Source: Bacillota bacterium
GTDB taxonomy: Bacteria > Bacillota > Clostridia > Acetivibrionales > DSM-1351
Assembly: GCA_023395575.1 (NCBI GenBank)
Contig: JAEWZA010000319.1
Span: 1 to 12,765, forward strand
Reading direction: 5' to 3'
Length of the DNA stretch: 12,765 bases
Both the position numbers and the translations under genes were made by a program. Positions 6,616 to 11,738 of this stretch are shown here, piece by piece (positions within the stretch are counted from its first letter, which is position 1; each line of letters starts with the position of its first letter). The notes below the pieces were generated by a model. That model worked only from the letters and a program-made list of their open reading frames with translations, did no database searches and was not told the origin of the DNA.

Positions 6616-7410
6616 ATGAAGCAATATCTTGATTTATGTAAGCATATATTAGAAAATGGTGTGAAAAAAGAAGATAGAACTGGTACTGGGACAATTAGTA
6701 CATTTGGTAATCAAATGAGATTTGACCTGCAAGCTGGGTTTCCTGTGGTTACAACTAAAAAGCTGCATTTAAAGTCTATAATTTATGAGCTTTTGTGGTT
6801 TTTAAACGGAGATACAAATGTTAAATACTTAAAAGACAATGGTGTGTCTATATGGGACGAATGGGCTGATGATAATGGTGATTTAGGACCTATATACGGT
6901 CATCAGTGGAGGTCATGGCCTACTTCTGATGGCAGAACCATTGACCAACTAAGTGATGTTATTAATCAAATAAAAAATAATCCTGATTCTAGGAGATTAA
7001 TTGTTAGTGCGTGGAATGTAGGTGAGATAGAAAAAATGGCTTTACCGCCATGTCATTGTTTTTACCAGTTCTATGTGGTAAATGGAACACTTTCATGTAT
7101 GCTTTATCAAAGGAGTGCAGATGTATTTCTTGGAGTTCCTTTTAATATAGCGTCATATGCACTTCTTACAATGATGATTGCACAAGTATGTGGCTTAAAG
7201 GCAGGAGATTTTGTGCATACATTAGGAGACACACATATATATTTAAATCACATTGAGCAGGTAAAGCTTCAGCTTTCGCGAGAACCTAGAAATCTTCCTA
7301 AAATGAACATTAGTCCAGATGTTAAAGATATATTTAGCTTTAAATATGAGGATTTTACATTAACAGACTATGACCCACATCCGCTTATAAAGGGGGCAGT
7401 TTCAGTATGA
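6616..7410 (+). CDS. thyA: Thymidylate synthase
   Basis: Cytoplasmic enzyme that methylates dUMP to dTMP, using methylene-tetrahydrofolate as both one-carbon donor and reductant and releasing dihydrofolate. The 264-residue length and sequence are close to E. coli ThyA throughout: RTGTGT (21-26), the WDEWAD region (80-85), PDSRRLIVSAWN (123-134), the catalytic cysteine C146 in PPCHCF, QRSADVFLGVPFNIASYA (165-182) and GDTHIYLNH (204-212). The ATG at 6616 is chosen because AGGAGG (6601-6606) lies ten bases before it and the protein then starts MKQYL as in E. coli; an upstream in-frame start at 6586 lacks a site. Its stop overlaps the start of dfrA (ATGA), coupling the enzyme to the one that recycles its dihydrofolate product. 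Confidence 0.98.
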   Translation: MKQYLDLCKHILENGVKKEDRTGTGTISTFGNQMRFDLQAGFPVVTTKKLHLKSIIYELLWFLNGDTNVKYLKDNGVSIWDEWADDNGDLGPIYGHQWRSWPTSDGRTIDQLSDVINQIKNNPDSRRLIVSAWNVGEIEKMALPPCHCFYQFYVVNGTLSCMLYQRSADVFLGVPFNIASYALLTMMIAQVCGLKAGDFVHTLGDTHIYLNHIEQVKLQLSREPRNLPKMNISPDVKDIFSFKYEDFTLTDYDPHPLIKGAVSV

Positions 7411-7889
7411 TTTCACTAATATTTGCGATGGGGAAAGATAATTCCATTGGCTACAAAAATAAAATGCCATGGCACTTGCCAGCAGATTTAGCCTATTTTA
7501 AAAAGGTTACAATGGGGCTGCCTGTTATTATGGGACGAAAGACTTTTGAATCTTTAGGCAGACCTTTGCCAGGGAGAACTAATATTATTATTAGCAGAAA
7601 TAAAGAATTTTTTCATGAGGGATGTATAGTGGTTGATTCAGTGGAGAAGGCTAAAGAATTAACTAAGGATAAGGATTGCTTTATAATAGGTGGAGCAGAA
7701 ATATATGGTGCTTTTATGCCAATTGCAGACAAAATGTATATAACTGAAATAGATAGTGTATTCCAGGCAGATACTTTTTTTCCGCAAATTGATTATTCAA
7801 AGTGGAAGCTTGTAGCTAGCGTGCCTGGGGTGAAAAATGAAAAAAATCCCTTTGAATACAAGCATTTGGTGTATGAGAAAAACCCTTGA
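7407..7889 (+). CDS. dfrA: Dihydrofolate reductase
   Basis: NADPH-dependent reduction of dihydrofolate to tetrahydrofolate in the cytoplasm; target of trimethoprim. The 160-residue protein has the standard single-domain layout: SLIFAMGKDNSIG (3-15), MPWHLPADLAYFKK (20-33) with the substrate-binding acid D27, the PVIMGRKTFESLGRPLPGR segment (39-57) and FIIGGAEIYGAF (92-103). The ATG overlaps the thyA stop by four bases, so translation is probably coupled. Nothing in the sequence points to a plasmid- or cassette-type resistant enzyme; it is the chromosomal type paired with thyA. The symbol folA is equally used. Confidence 0.97.
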   Translation: MISLIFAMGKDNSIGYKNKMPWHLPADLAYFKKVTMGLPVIMGRKTFESLGRPLPGRTNIIISRNKEFFHEGCIVVDSVEKAKELTKDKDCFIIGGAEIYGAFMPIADKMYITEIDSVFQADTFFPQIDYSKWKLVASVPGVKNEKNPFEYKHLVYEKNP

Positions 7890-7907
7890 GAATAAATTTT
7901 CGAGGGT
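7882..7907. terminator. Hairpin overlapping the dfrA stop codon
   Basis: ACCCTTGAGAAT (7882-7893) pairs with ATTTTCGAGGGT (7896-7907), twelve potential pairs including two G-U, with the innermost ones open to form the loop. On the plus strand no T run follows. On the minus strand the stem is followed by TTTTTC, so it looks more like a terminator for transcription coming from the right. It may act in both directions. Confidence 0.45.
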
Positions 7908-7922
7908 GAGTAAAAAATAAAT

Positions 7923-7951
7923 TTGACAAAAGGAAAAGTTTCTGATATCAT
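7923..7951 (+). promoter_or_regulatory. Vegetative promoter of the infC-rpmI-rplT operon
   Basis: TTGACA (7923-7928), a 17-base spacer and TATCAT (7946-7951), one mismatch from the -10 consensus. Transcription would start near 7958, giving a 200-base leader before infC, as expected for this operon in Firmicutes. Confidence 0.8.
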
Positions 7952-7957
7952 AGGTAT

Positions 7958-8088
7958 GCAAAACAAGAAGAAGTTTTCCACTTCTCACCTAGTGAACATT
8001 TGATTTACAAGGTTAATATCAGTTCCTTACGTTGAATACGTTCAAGACTTAGATATTATTGTGGATATTTCTTCTATCCACTTTTTTT
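7958..8088 (+). promoter_or_regulatory. L20-type leader of the infC operon with attenuator
   Basis: In low-GC Gram-positives, ribosomal protein L20 binds the infC leader and causes premature termination when free L20 is in excess. Here the leader contains an early hairpin AGAAG/CTTCT (about 7969-7985), TTGAA-TACG-TTCAA (about 8033-8046), and AATATC (about 8023-8028) able to pair with GATATT (about 8052-8057). The latter flanks the terminator stem and could act as part of an antiterminator. Position, length and terminator placement match the family; L20 recognition bases were not aligned. Confidence 0.65.
8061..8088 (+). terminator. Intrinsic terminator within the infC leader
   Basis: GTGGATA (8061-8067) pairs perfectly with TATCCAC (8075-8081) around a seven-base loop, followed at once by seven T residues (8082-8088). 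It lies after the promoter and 70 bases before the infC start codon, so it must be an attenuator of this operon and not the end of dfrA alone. Confidence 0.9.
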
Positions 8089-8157
8089 ATTGTGTTTTAT
8101 AAATATCGGGACTTGGGGAGTAGATCTTCAGCCTATTAAATTTCGGAGGTGTCAGTT

Positions 8158-8670
8158 ATTAGCAAAAATGAATTAATGATCAATGAGGATATTCGAGATA
8201 AAGAAGTCAGACTTATAGATGCTGATGGTAATATGCTTGGTATTATGGCAATTAAGGATGCCCAAATGCTTGCAAGTAATAAGAATCTTGACTTAGTCAA
8301 GATTGCACCACAAGGTGTACCACCTGTTTGCAAGATTATGGATTATGGTAAATATATGTTCGAACTTGCCAAGAAAGAGAAAGAAGCAAGAAAAAATCAG
8401 AAGATCATAAATATTAAAGAAGTTAGATTCTCACCTTCGATTGAAGACCATGATTTTGAATTCAAGGTTAAGAATGCTTATAAATTCTTACAAAATGGAG
8501 ACAAGGTAAAGGTATCTATCAAATTCAGAGGAAGAGAAATGCACTACACCTCAATAGGACATGAGATACTTGATAAGTTTGCAGAGGCAGTAAAGGATGT
8601 TGGAATAGTTGAAAAAAGACCTAAACTTGAAGGCAAAAGTATGATAATGATACTTAATCCAAAGCAGTAA
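8158..8670 (+). CDS. infC: Translation initiation factor IF-3, AUU start codon
   Basis: IF-3 binds the 30S subunit, keeps it apart from 50S and checks start-codon pairing. The protein is 170 residues with the N domain (about 1-75, including INEDIRDKEVRLIDADG and the PPVCKIMDYGKY signature) and C domain (about 85-170). The start is taken as ATT at 8158: the GGAGG site (8145-8149) lies eight bases before it, whereas the in-frame GTG at 8149 overlaps that site and cannot use it, and the first ATG (8176) would remove conserved residues. AUU starts on infC are known in other bacteria and let IF-3 repress its own translation. First gene of the infC-rpmI-rplT operon, under the L20-type leader. Confidence 0.96.
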   Translation: MSKNELMINEDIRDKEVRLIDADGNMLGIMAIKDAQMLASNKNLDLVKIAPQGVPPVCKIMDYGKYMFELAKKEKEARKNQKIINIKEVRFSPSIEDHDFEFKVKNAYKFLQNGDKVKVSIKFRGREMHYTSIGHEILDKFAEAVKDVGIVEKRPKLEGKSMIMILNPKQ

Positions 8671-8687
8671 GACAGGAGGAGAAAATT

Positions 8688-8885
8688 ATGCCAAAGTTAA
8701 AAACACACAGTGCTTCAAAGAAGAGATTTAGAGTAACAGCTACTGGTAAGATAAAGTTTGGACATGCTTGGAGAAGCCACAGACTTGTTTCTAAGGCTAC
8801 AAAGGCTAAGAAACATCATAGATTGGGAGCATATGTTTCAGACGCAAATTTAGCGACAATAAAGAAACTTATTCCATATAAATAA
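8688..8885 (+). CDS. rpmI: 50S ribosomal protein L35
   Basis: A 65-residue, strongly basic protein of the large subunit. It begins MPKLKTHSASKKRF, the family signature, and has the usual length. It is the middle gene of the infC operon, 17 bases after the infC stop, with AGGAGG (8675-8680) seven bases before the ATG. Confidence 0.98.
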   Translation: MPKLKTHSASKKRFRVTATGKIKFGHAWRSHRLVSKATKAKKHHRLGAYVSDANLATIKKLIPYK

Positions 8886-8903
8886 GAAGGAGGACATAGG
8901 GTT

Positions 8904-9257
8904 ATGGCAAGAGTAAAGGGTGCGATGAGAACTCGTGCAAGACGTAGAAAAGTGCTAAAGCTCGCAAAGGGATATTTCGGAGCAAAGAGTAAGCTCTTTA
9001 GAATGGCTAAACAAGCCGTTATGAAATCCGGAAATTATGCATATAATGATAGAAGATTAAAAAAGAGAGATTTCAGAAAGCTTTGGATAGCAAGAATAAA
9101 TGCTGCTGCAAGAATAAATGGTTTATCATATAGCAAATTTATTGGTGGTTTGAAAAAAGCAGGAATTGAACTTAACAGAAAAGTTCTTGCTGATATGGCA
9201 GTAAATGATGCTAATGGATTTGCTCAACTTGCTGATATGGCAAAGGGTGCTAAATAA
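8904..9257 (+). CDS. rplT: 50S ribosomal protein L20
   Basis: A 117-residue basic protein that binds 23S rRNA early in large-subunit assembly. The N-terminal basic arm (MARVKGAMRTRARRRKVLKL) and the RDFRKLWIARINAAAR segment (57-72) are the family hallmarks. AAGGAGGA precedes the ATG. In Bacillus-type bacteria this protein is the repressor of its own operon, through the leader upstream of infC. Last gene of the operon, followed by a terminator. Confidence 0.98.
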   Translation: MARVKGAMRTRARRRKVLKLAKGYFGAKSKLFRMAKQAVMKSGNYAYNDRRLKKRDFRKLWIARINAAARINGLSYSKFIGGLKKAGIELNRKVLADMAVNDANGFAQLADMAKGAK

Positions 9258-9276
9258 TTAATAACATTAAATACAG

Positions 9277-9300
9277 GGAGTCCTTAATAGGACTCCTTTT
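9277..9300 (+). terminator. Intrinsic terminator of the infC-rpmI-rplT operon
   Basis: GGAGTCCT (9277-9284) pairs perfectly with AGGACTCC (9289-9296) around a TAAT loop, followed by four T residues. It lies 20 bases after the rplT stop and separates the operon from the convergent PilZ gene, for which the same stem may serve as a weaker end signal. Confidence 0.88.
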
Positions 9301-9337
9301 AAATTGTTAGGAAATTAGCAGATAGTTGAGTTAATAC

Positions 9338-10045
9338 TTATTTAAACTTTGATGGCATTTTGTTTTTTAGCATAAGCCTCTGCTGGGCAAATATGAATTT
9401 TGTCAATACTTCTGAGTCACGAGTATCTATTTTTATGAAGTGCAGACCTACCAAATATTTGTCGCTATCTTTAGGAAGAAAACGCTTTACCTGAGCAAGA
9501 ACCTTGATTTTTGAGGTTTGATCCAAATTTACTATAATATATATAATAGCACCTGCTTCAAGAGGTGAGTCAAGATGCAGAGAAATACCATTGCTACTTA
9601 TATTTGTAGTTGAAGCATTACTAAAAGCAGCATTTTTTATATCAGGAAAATTAGCGCTATCAGGATTGAACAATTTTGAATCCACAATAGAGTATTTACA
9701 TGTGAGTGCCGTTTCTAACCTATAAGCATCCCTTCTCTGTACTTTGCTGATTTCACTGACAATAGTTATGTCAAAGGCTTCAATGGGACCATTTTTCCTA
9801 TGGCCCTTTACTATAGCACTAAAGAATAAAAAATCTTTATTCTCATCTAAAAAATATACAAATAAATCTAATCCTATGTTAAGGTATTTAAACTTTCCTT
9901 CGCTAATTGGAGCGGCGATACTTACAGTTTTATTATCAATAATATCAATTAGCTGGCTGGTATAAGTGTTTGAGGAATCACTGCCGCTAGTGTAAGGTAT
10001 CTTTACTTCTAGTTTAGTACCTAGTTCTATTTTGTTAGCATCCAT
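9338..10045 (-). CDS. YcgR/YpfB-type PilZ domain protein (c-di-GMP receptor)
   Basis: A 235-residue cytoplasmic protein with two parts: an N-terminal YcgR-N/PilZN-like beta domain (about 5-98) and a C-terminal PilZ domain (about 103-222). The c-di-GMP binding signatures are both present: RxxxR as R105-D-A-Y-R109, and the [D/N]xSxxG motif as N148-I-S-S-N-G153. A switch connector (VSEISKVQ) leads into the first motif. In Bacillus and enterics such proteins slow the flagellar motor when c-di-GMP rises; here no flagellar gene is adjacent, so that role is inference. The start is set by a GGAGATAT site just upstream on the minus strand. It is the only complete minus-strand gene and converges on rplT. 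Confidence 0.88.
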   Translation of the reverse strand: MDANKIELGTKLEVKIPYTSGSDSSNTYTSQLIDIIDNKTVSIAAPISEGKFKYLNIGLDLFVYFLDENKDFLFFSAIVKGHRKNGPIEAFDITIVSEISKVQRRDAYRLETALTCKYSIVDSKLFNPDSANFPDIKNAAFSNASTTNISSNGISLHLDSPLEAGAIIYIIVNLDQTSKIKVLAQVKRFLPKDSDKYLVGLHFIKIDTRDSEVLTKFIFAQQRLMLKNKMPSKFK

Positions 10046-10084
10046 TTAGATATCTCCATGATTAAATTTGTGCCCTAAATTAAA

Positions 10085-10127
10085 GATAAAACTCATATCA
10101 TAAATTGATACGTGTATGGGTTTTATC
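10085..10127 (-). promoter_or_regulatory. Long hairpin upstream of the PilZ gene
   Basis: GATAAAACTCATA (10085-10097) pairs with TATGGGTTTTATC (10115-10127), thirteen pairs with one wobble, and an inner TATCA/TGATA extends it. It sits 40 bases upstream of the PilZ start, within its likely leader or promoter region. A symmetric operator is the alternative. There is no clear T run on either strand, so it is not a convincing terminator. I looked for a c-di-GMP riboswitch core and did not see one. Confidence 0.4.
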
Positions 10128-10156
10128 ATTTTGCAGTTTAGTATTCAAACCTGATG

Positions 10157-10197
10157 TCCACGCCAGAATGGAGGCACAAAAAATAATATGACGTGGA
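10157..10197. other. Small nested inverted repeat
   Basis: TCCACG (10157-10162) pairs with CGTGGA (10192-10197), with GCC/GGC complementarity inside. The stem is short for its 29-base loop, so it may be chance. It adds to the dense structure in the gap between the PilZ gene and yerC. Confidence 0.25.
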
Positions 10198-10284
10198 AAA
10201 CCTTATTTAAAGAAATCTTTTGCTGATATACGTATTGTTTTTGGTTAAAATACTATATGAATTAAATTAATTTAAATATATTAG

Positions 10285-10343
10285 TTAGTGTAATTATTAT
10301 TTATTAGTTTAAATACTAATAATAATAATAATAAAATTACTAA
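10285..10343. repeat. A/T-only long hairpin containing a (TAA)6 microsatellite
   Basis: The left arm (10285-10308) and right arm (10315-10343) are near-complementary over about 24 pairs with a few bulges. The right arm contains six tandem TAA units (10317-10334). The low-complexity content means the hairpin could be an accident of A/T richness. Confidence 0.45.
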
Positions 10344-10402
10344 TTACATTATATGTCATGCACAAATATTTTTCATTATAAAATTTTTAAAATAAAGAAA
10401 TA

Positions 10403-10433
10403 ATTTTGGCAACAAACCATTGATAAGTTTGAA
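10403..10433 (+). repeat. Dispersed repeat copy C
   Basis: The most complete copy. Bases 10403-10426 match the reverse complement of 6346-6369 at 23 of 24 positions, and 10412-10433 are identical to bases 1-22. Weaker similarity to copy A continues to about 10480. CAAAC (10413-10417) can pair with GTTTG (10427-10431), or alternatively with a second GTTTG about 16 bases further on. It lies about 70 bases upstream of the likely yerC promoter. Confidence 0.7.
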
Positions 10434-10504
10434 AACCGATAGCGTTTGTGGTGAAAGTTGAGCTAGTAGCTAAAAGGATACGTATATGATGAGAACATAC
10501 AACC

Positions 10505-10533
10505 TTGACTGTTCTTGAAAAAACTGTTATTGT
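10505..10533 (+). promoter_or_regulatory. Probable promoter of yerC
   Basis: TTGACT (10505-10510), 17 bases, TATTGT (10528-10533): one mismatch from consensus in the -35 box and two in the -10 box, with ideal spacing. A start near 10540 would give a leader of about 135 bases that contains the hairpin and palindrome listed next. Confidence 0.5.
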
Positions 10534-10569
10534 ATTTCTATAAAGGGAGTTTGAATGATGTATTTATAA

Positions 10570-10619
10570 GTCGATTTACACATATCAATAGCCTTGATGT
10601 AGTTTTGTGTGAAATAGAC
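10570..10619 (+). promoter_or_regulatory. Structured leader hairpin of yerC
   Basis: GTC-ATTT and ACACA (10570-10582) pair with TGTGT and AAAT-GAC (10606-10619), twelve pairs with one mismatch and one bulge. An inner ATCAA (10584-10588) pairs with TTGAT (10594-10598). The element lies between the likely promoter and the gene. No T run follows, so control, if any, would be on translation or RNA stability. Confidence 0.4.
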
Positions 10620-10633
10620 GTAGAGTGGCTTTA

Positions 10634-10648
10634 AACGCAATTTGCGTT
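10634..10648 (+). promoter_or_regulatory. Perfect 7-1-7 palindrome before the yerC ribosome binding site
   Basis: AACGCAA-T-TTGCGTT is a perfect inverted repeat with a one-base centre, ending nine bases before the TAAGGAG site. The short centre favours a DNA operator for a dimeric helix-turn-helix protein over an RNA hairpin. Autoregulation by the TrpR-like product is one idea, unproven. Confidence 0.45.
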
Positions 10649-10674
10649 GTTTATTGTAAGGAGATTTTTTAATT

Positions 10675-10971
10675 ATGAATTCCAAATTACAGGATAAACA
10701 TACGGATAGCCTTTTTGACGCTATCTTACTTTTAGAGAATAGAGAAGAATGTTATAAATTTTTTGAGGATATTTCCACAATATCTGAGATTAAAGCATTA
10801 GCTCAAAGGCTTGAAGTAGCCAAAATGCTTCGAGACAAGAAAACCTACACTGATATAAGTGAGCAGACTGGAGCTAGCACAGCAACAATTAGCAGAGTTA
10901 ATAGATGCTTAGTTTATGGAGCTGATGGGTACAATCTTGTTTTAGACAGACTAGAGGAAAAGGATAAGTAG
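10675..10971 (+). CDS. yerC: YerC/YecD family TrpR-like transcriptional regulator
   Basis: A 98-residue, all-helical DNA-binding protein of the TrpR-like superfamily. The helix-turn-helix is clear: EIKALAQRLEVAKMLRDKKTYTDISEQTGASTATISRVNRCL (about 38-79), with GASTATISRVNRCL as the recognition part. The length is normal for the YerC family of Firmicutes. The family's ligand and targets are poorly defined, and similarity to TrpR does not mean tryptophan is the signal. The ATG has AAGGAG at about 10658-10663. The following gene begins five bases after the stop, so the two likely share a transcript. A perfect palindrome just before the gene may be an operator. Confidence 0.93.
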   Translation: MNSKLQDKHTDSLFDAILLLENREECYKFFEDISTISEIKALAQRLEVAKMLRDKKTYTDISEQTGASTATISRVNRCLVYGADGYNLVLDRLEEKDK

Positions 10972-10976
10972 CATAC

Positions 10977-11384
10977 ATGATGTTAAGAAAAATATTTTTA
11001 AGCATATTAATATTGTCTGCTTTTGCTTCCGAAGGTGGGGTTTGTTATTCTGAGGAATTAATTAATTACTACTTGGTTAATCTTACCTATTTTGACGTAA
11101 AACAGGACAACCTAAATGTTGTCCCTGATTATAATGTAAAAAAGACAGCTACAGTAGAAAAAAAAGGAACTCCAGCTGCATTTTACAAGCTGATTTCTCA
11201 GGATTCTATTGACTCAAAGGCTCCAAATATAAATAAGGGTTCAGTACCTTTATTTATATTGTCATCTACTTTTGGATTAGCTGTTATCCTTGTTGTATTT
11301 ATTTACTTAAATAAAAAATTATTCATTTTTACAAGACGTGATTTTTTGTGTCTTGCAGATTCTTCGCCACCAGCTTATTGCTGA
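10977..11384 (+). CDS. Small membrane-anchored protein of unknown function
   Basis: I do not recognise this 135-residue protein. It has a basic, hydrophobic start (about 1-18) that looks like a signal peptide or anchor, a polar middle (about 24-90), one strong membrane helix (about 92-111), then KK and TRR residues and a short cysteine-containing tail (FLCLADSSPPAYC). The charge pattern predicts the middle outside and the tail inside. The ATG at 10977 is followed at once by a second ATG; there is no strong ribosome binding site, and translation is probably coupled to yerC five bases upstream. The last codons run into a T-rich terminator-like stretch, so the tail could be an accidental extension or the mark of an old frameshift. 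Confidence 0.6.
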   Translation: MMLRKIFLSILILSAFASEGGVCYSEELINYYLVNLTYFDVKQDNLNVVPDYNVKKTATVEKKGTPAAFYKLISQDSIDSKAPNINKGSVPLFILSSTFGLAVILVVFIYLNKKLFIFTRRDFLCLADSSPPAYC

Positions 11385-11396
11385 TTTCTTTTTTTT
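11371..11396 (+). terminator. Possible terminator at the end of the yerC transcript
   Basis: CAGC (11371-11374) pairs with GCTG (11380-11383) around a five-base loop, followed by ATTTC and eight T residues (to 11396). The stem is only four pairs, so it is weak, but the T run is the longest on this side of the window. It overlaps the last codons of the preceding gene. Confidence 0.4.
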
Positions 11397-11738
11397 CGAT
11401 TTATCATACAATTTTATAGGTAATTAGTTTGTCAGAAATTGGCTTGGTATTGCTAATGTGGCTTTACGAAGTAAATTTTTGTATTTCTTGTATATATTAT
11501 AAAATAATAATAATTTTTATAAAAGTTTATAATAGGACGTAGACTAATATTAACAGCTTATTTTTAGTATTCTGTATTGCGGTTTACAGATAAAAGCGGC
11601 TAGGGTTGAGAAAATTGCTAAAGTATCTAAGTCGGCAGCCTTTATTTAAATCAAACTGCTGCCCTTATTTAATGAGAGCTGATGTGTTGTAAATAAAAAA
11701 TAATCAAATCAATGTATTTGTGAATGGAGAGTATAATT
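11397..11738 (+). other. Intergenic region upstream of secA
   Basis: About 340 bases with no gene seen. TTGTAT (11488-11493) and a TAATTT 17 bases later form at best a poor promoter; a TATAAT at 11528-11533 has no -35 partner. The right half contains the hairpin listed separately. Transcription of secA presumably starts here, but I cannot place the start with confidence. Confidence 0.4.
11628..11667 (+). promoter_or_regulatory. Hairpin in the secA leader
   Basis: TAAG-GGCAGC (11628-11639, with a TC bulge at 11632-11633) pairs with GCTGCC-CTTA (11658-11667), ten pairs around an 18-base A/T-rich loop. The next bases are TTTAATGAG, a poor T run. It could be an upstream terminator or a leader element; secA control by leader structure is known in other bacteria with a different mechanism, so function here is open. 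Confidence 0.4.

Noticed and set aside
9744..9965. Plus-strand 73-codon frame inside the PilZ gene
   Set aside because: Antisense shadow; the minus-strand frame has clear PilZ motifs and a good ribosome binding site.
10408..10425. Sigma-54 promoter (TGGCA...TTG)
   Set aside because: The spacing between GG and the downstream G is 12 bases, not the required 10, and the GC of the -12 box is absent.
10403..10480. c-di-GMP riboswitch near the PilZ gene
   Set aside because: The GGCAACAAACC start is superficially like the class I core, but the second conserved block (GGGACGCAAAGCC-like) is missing.
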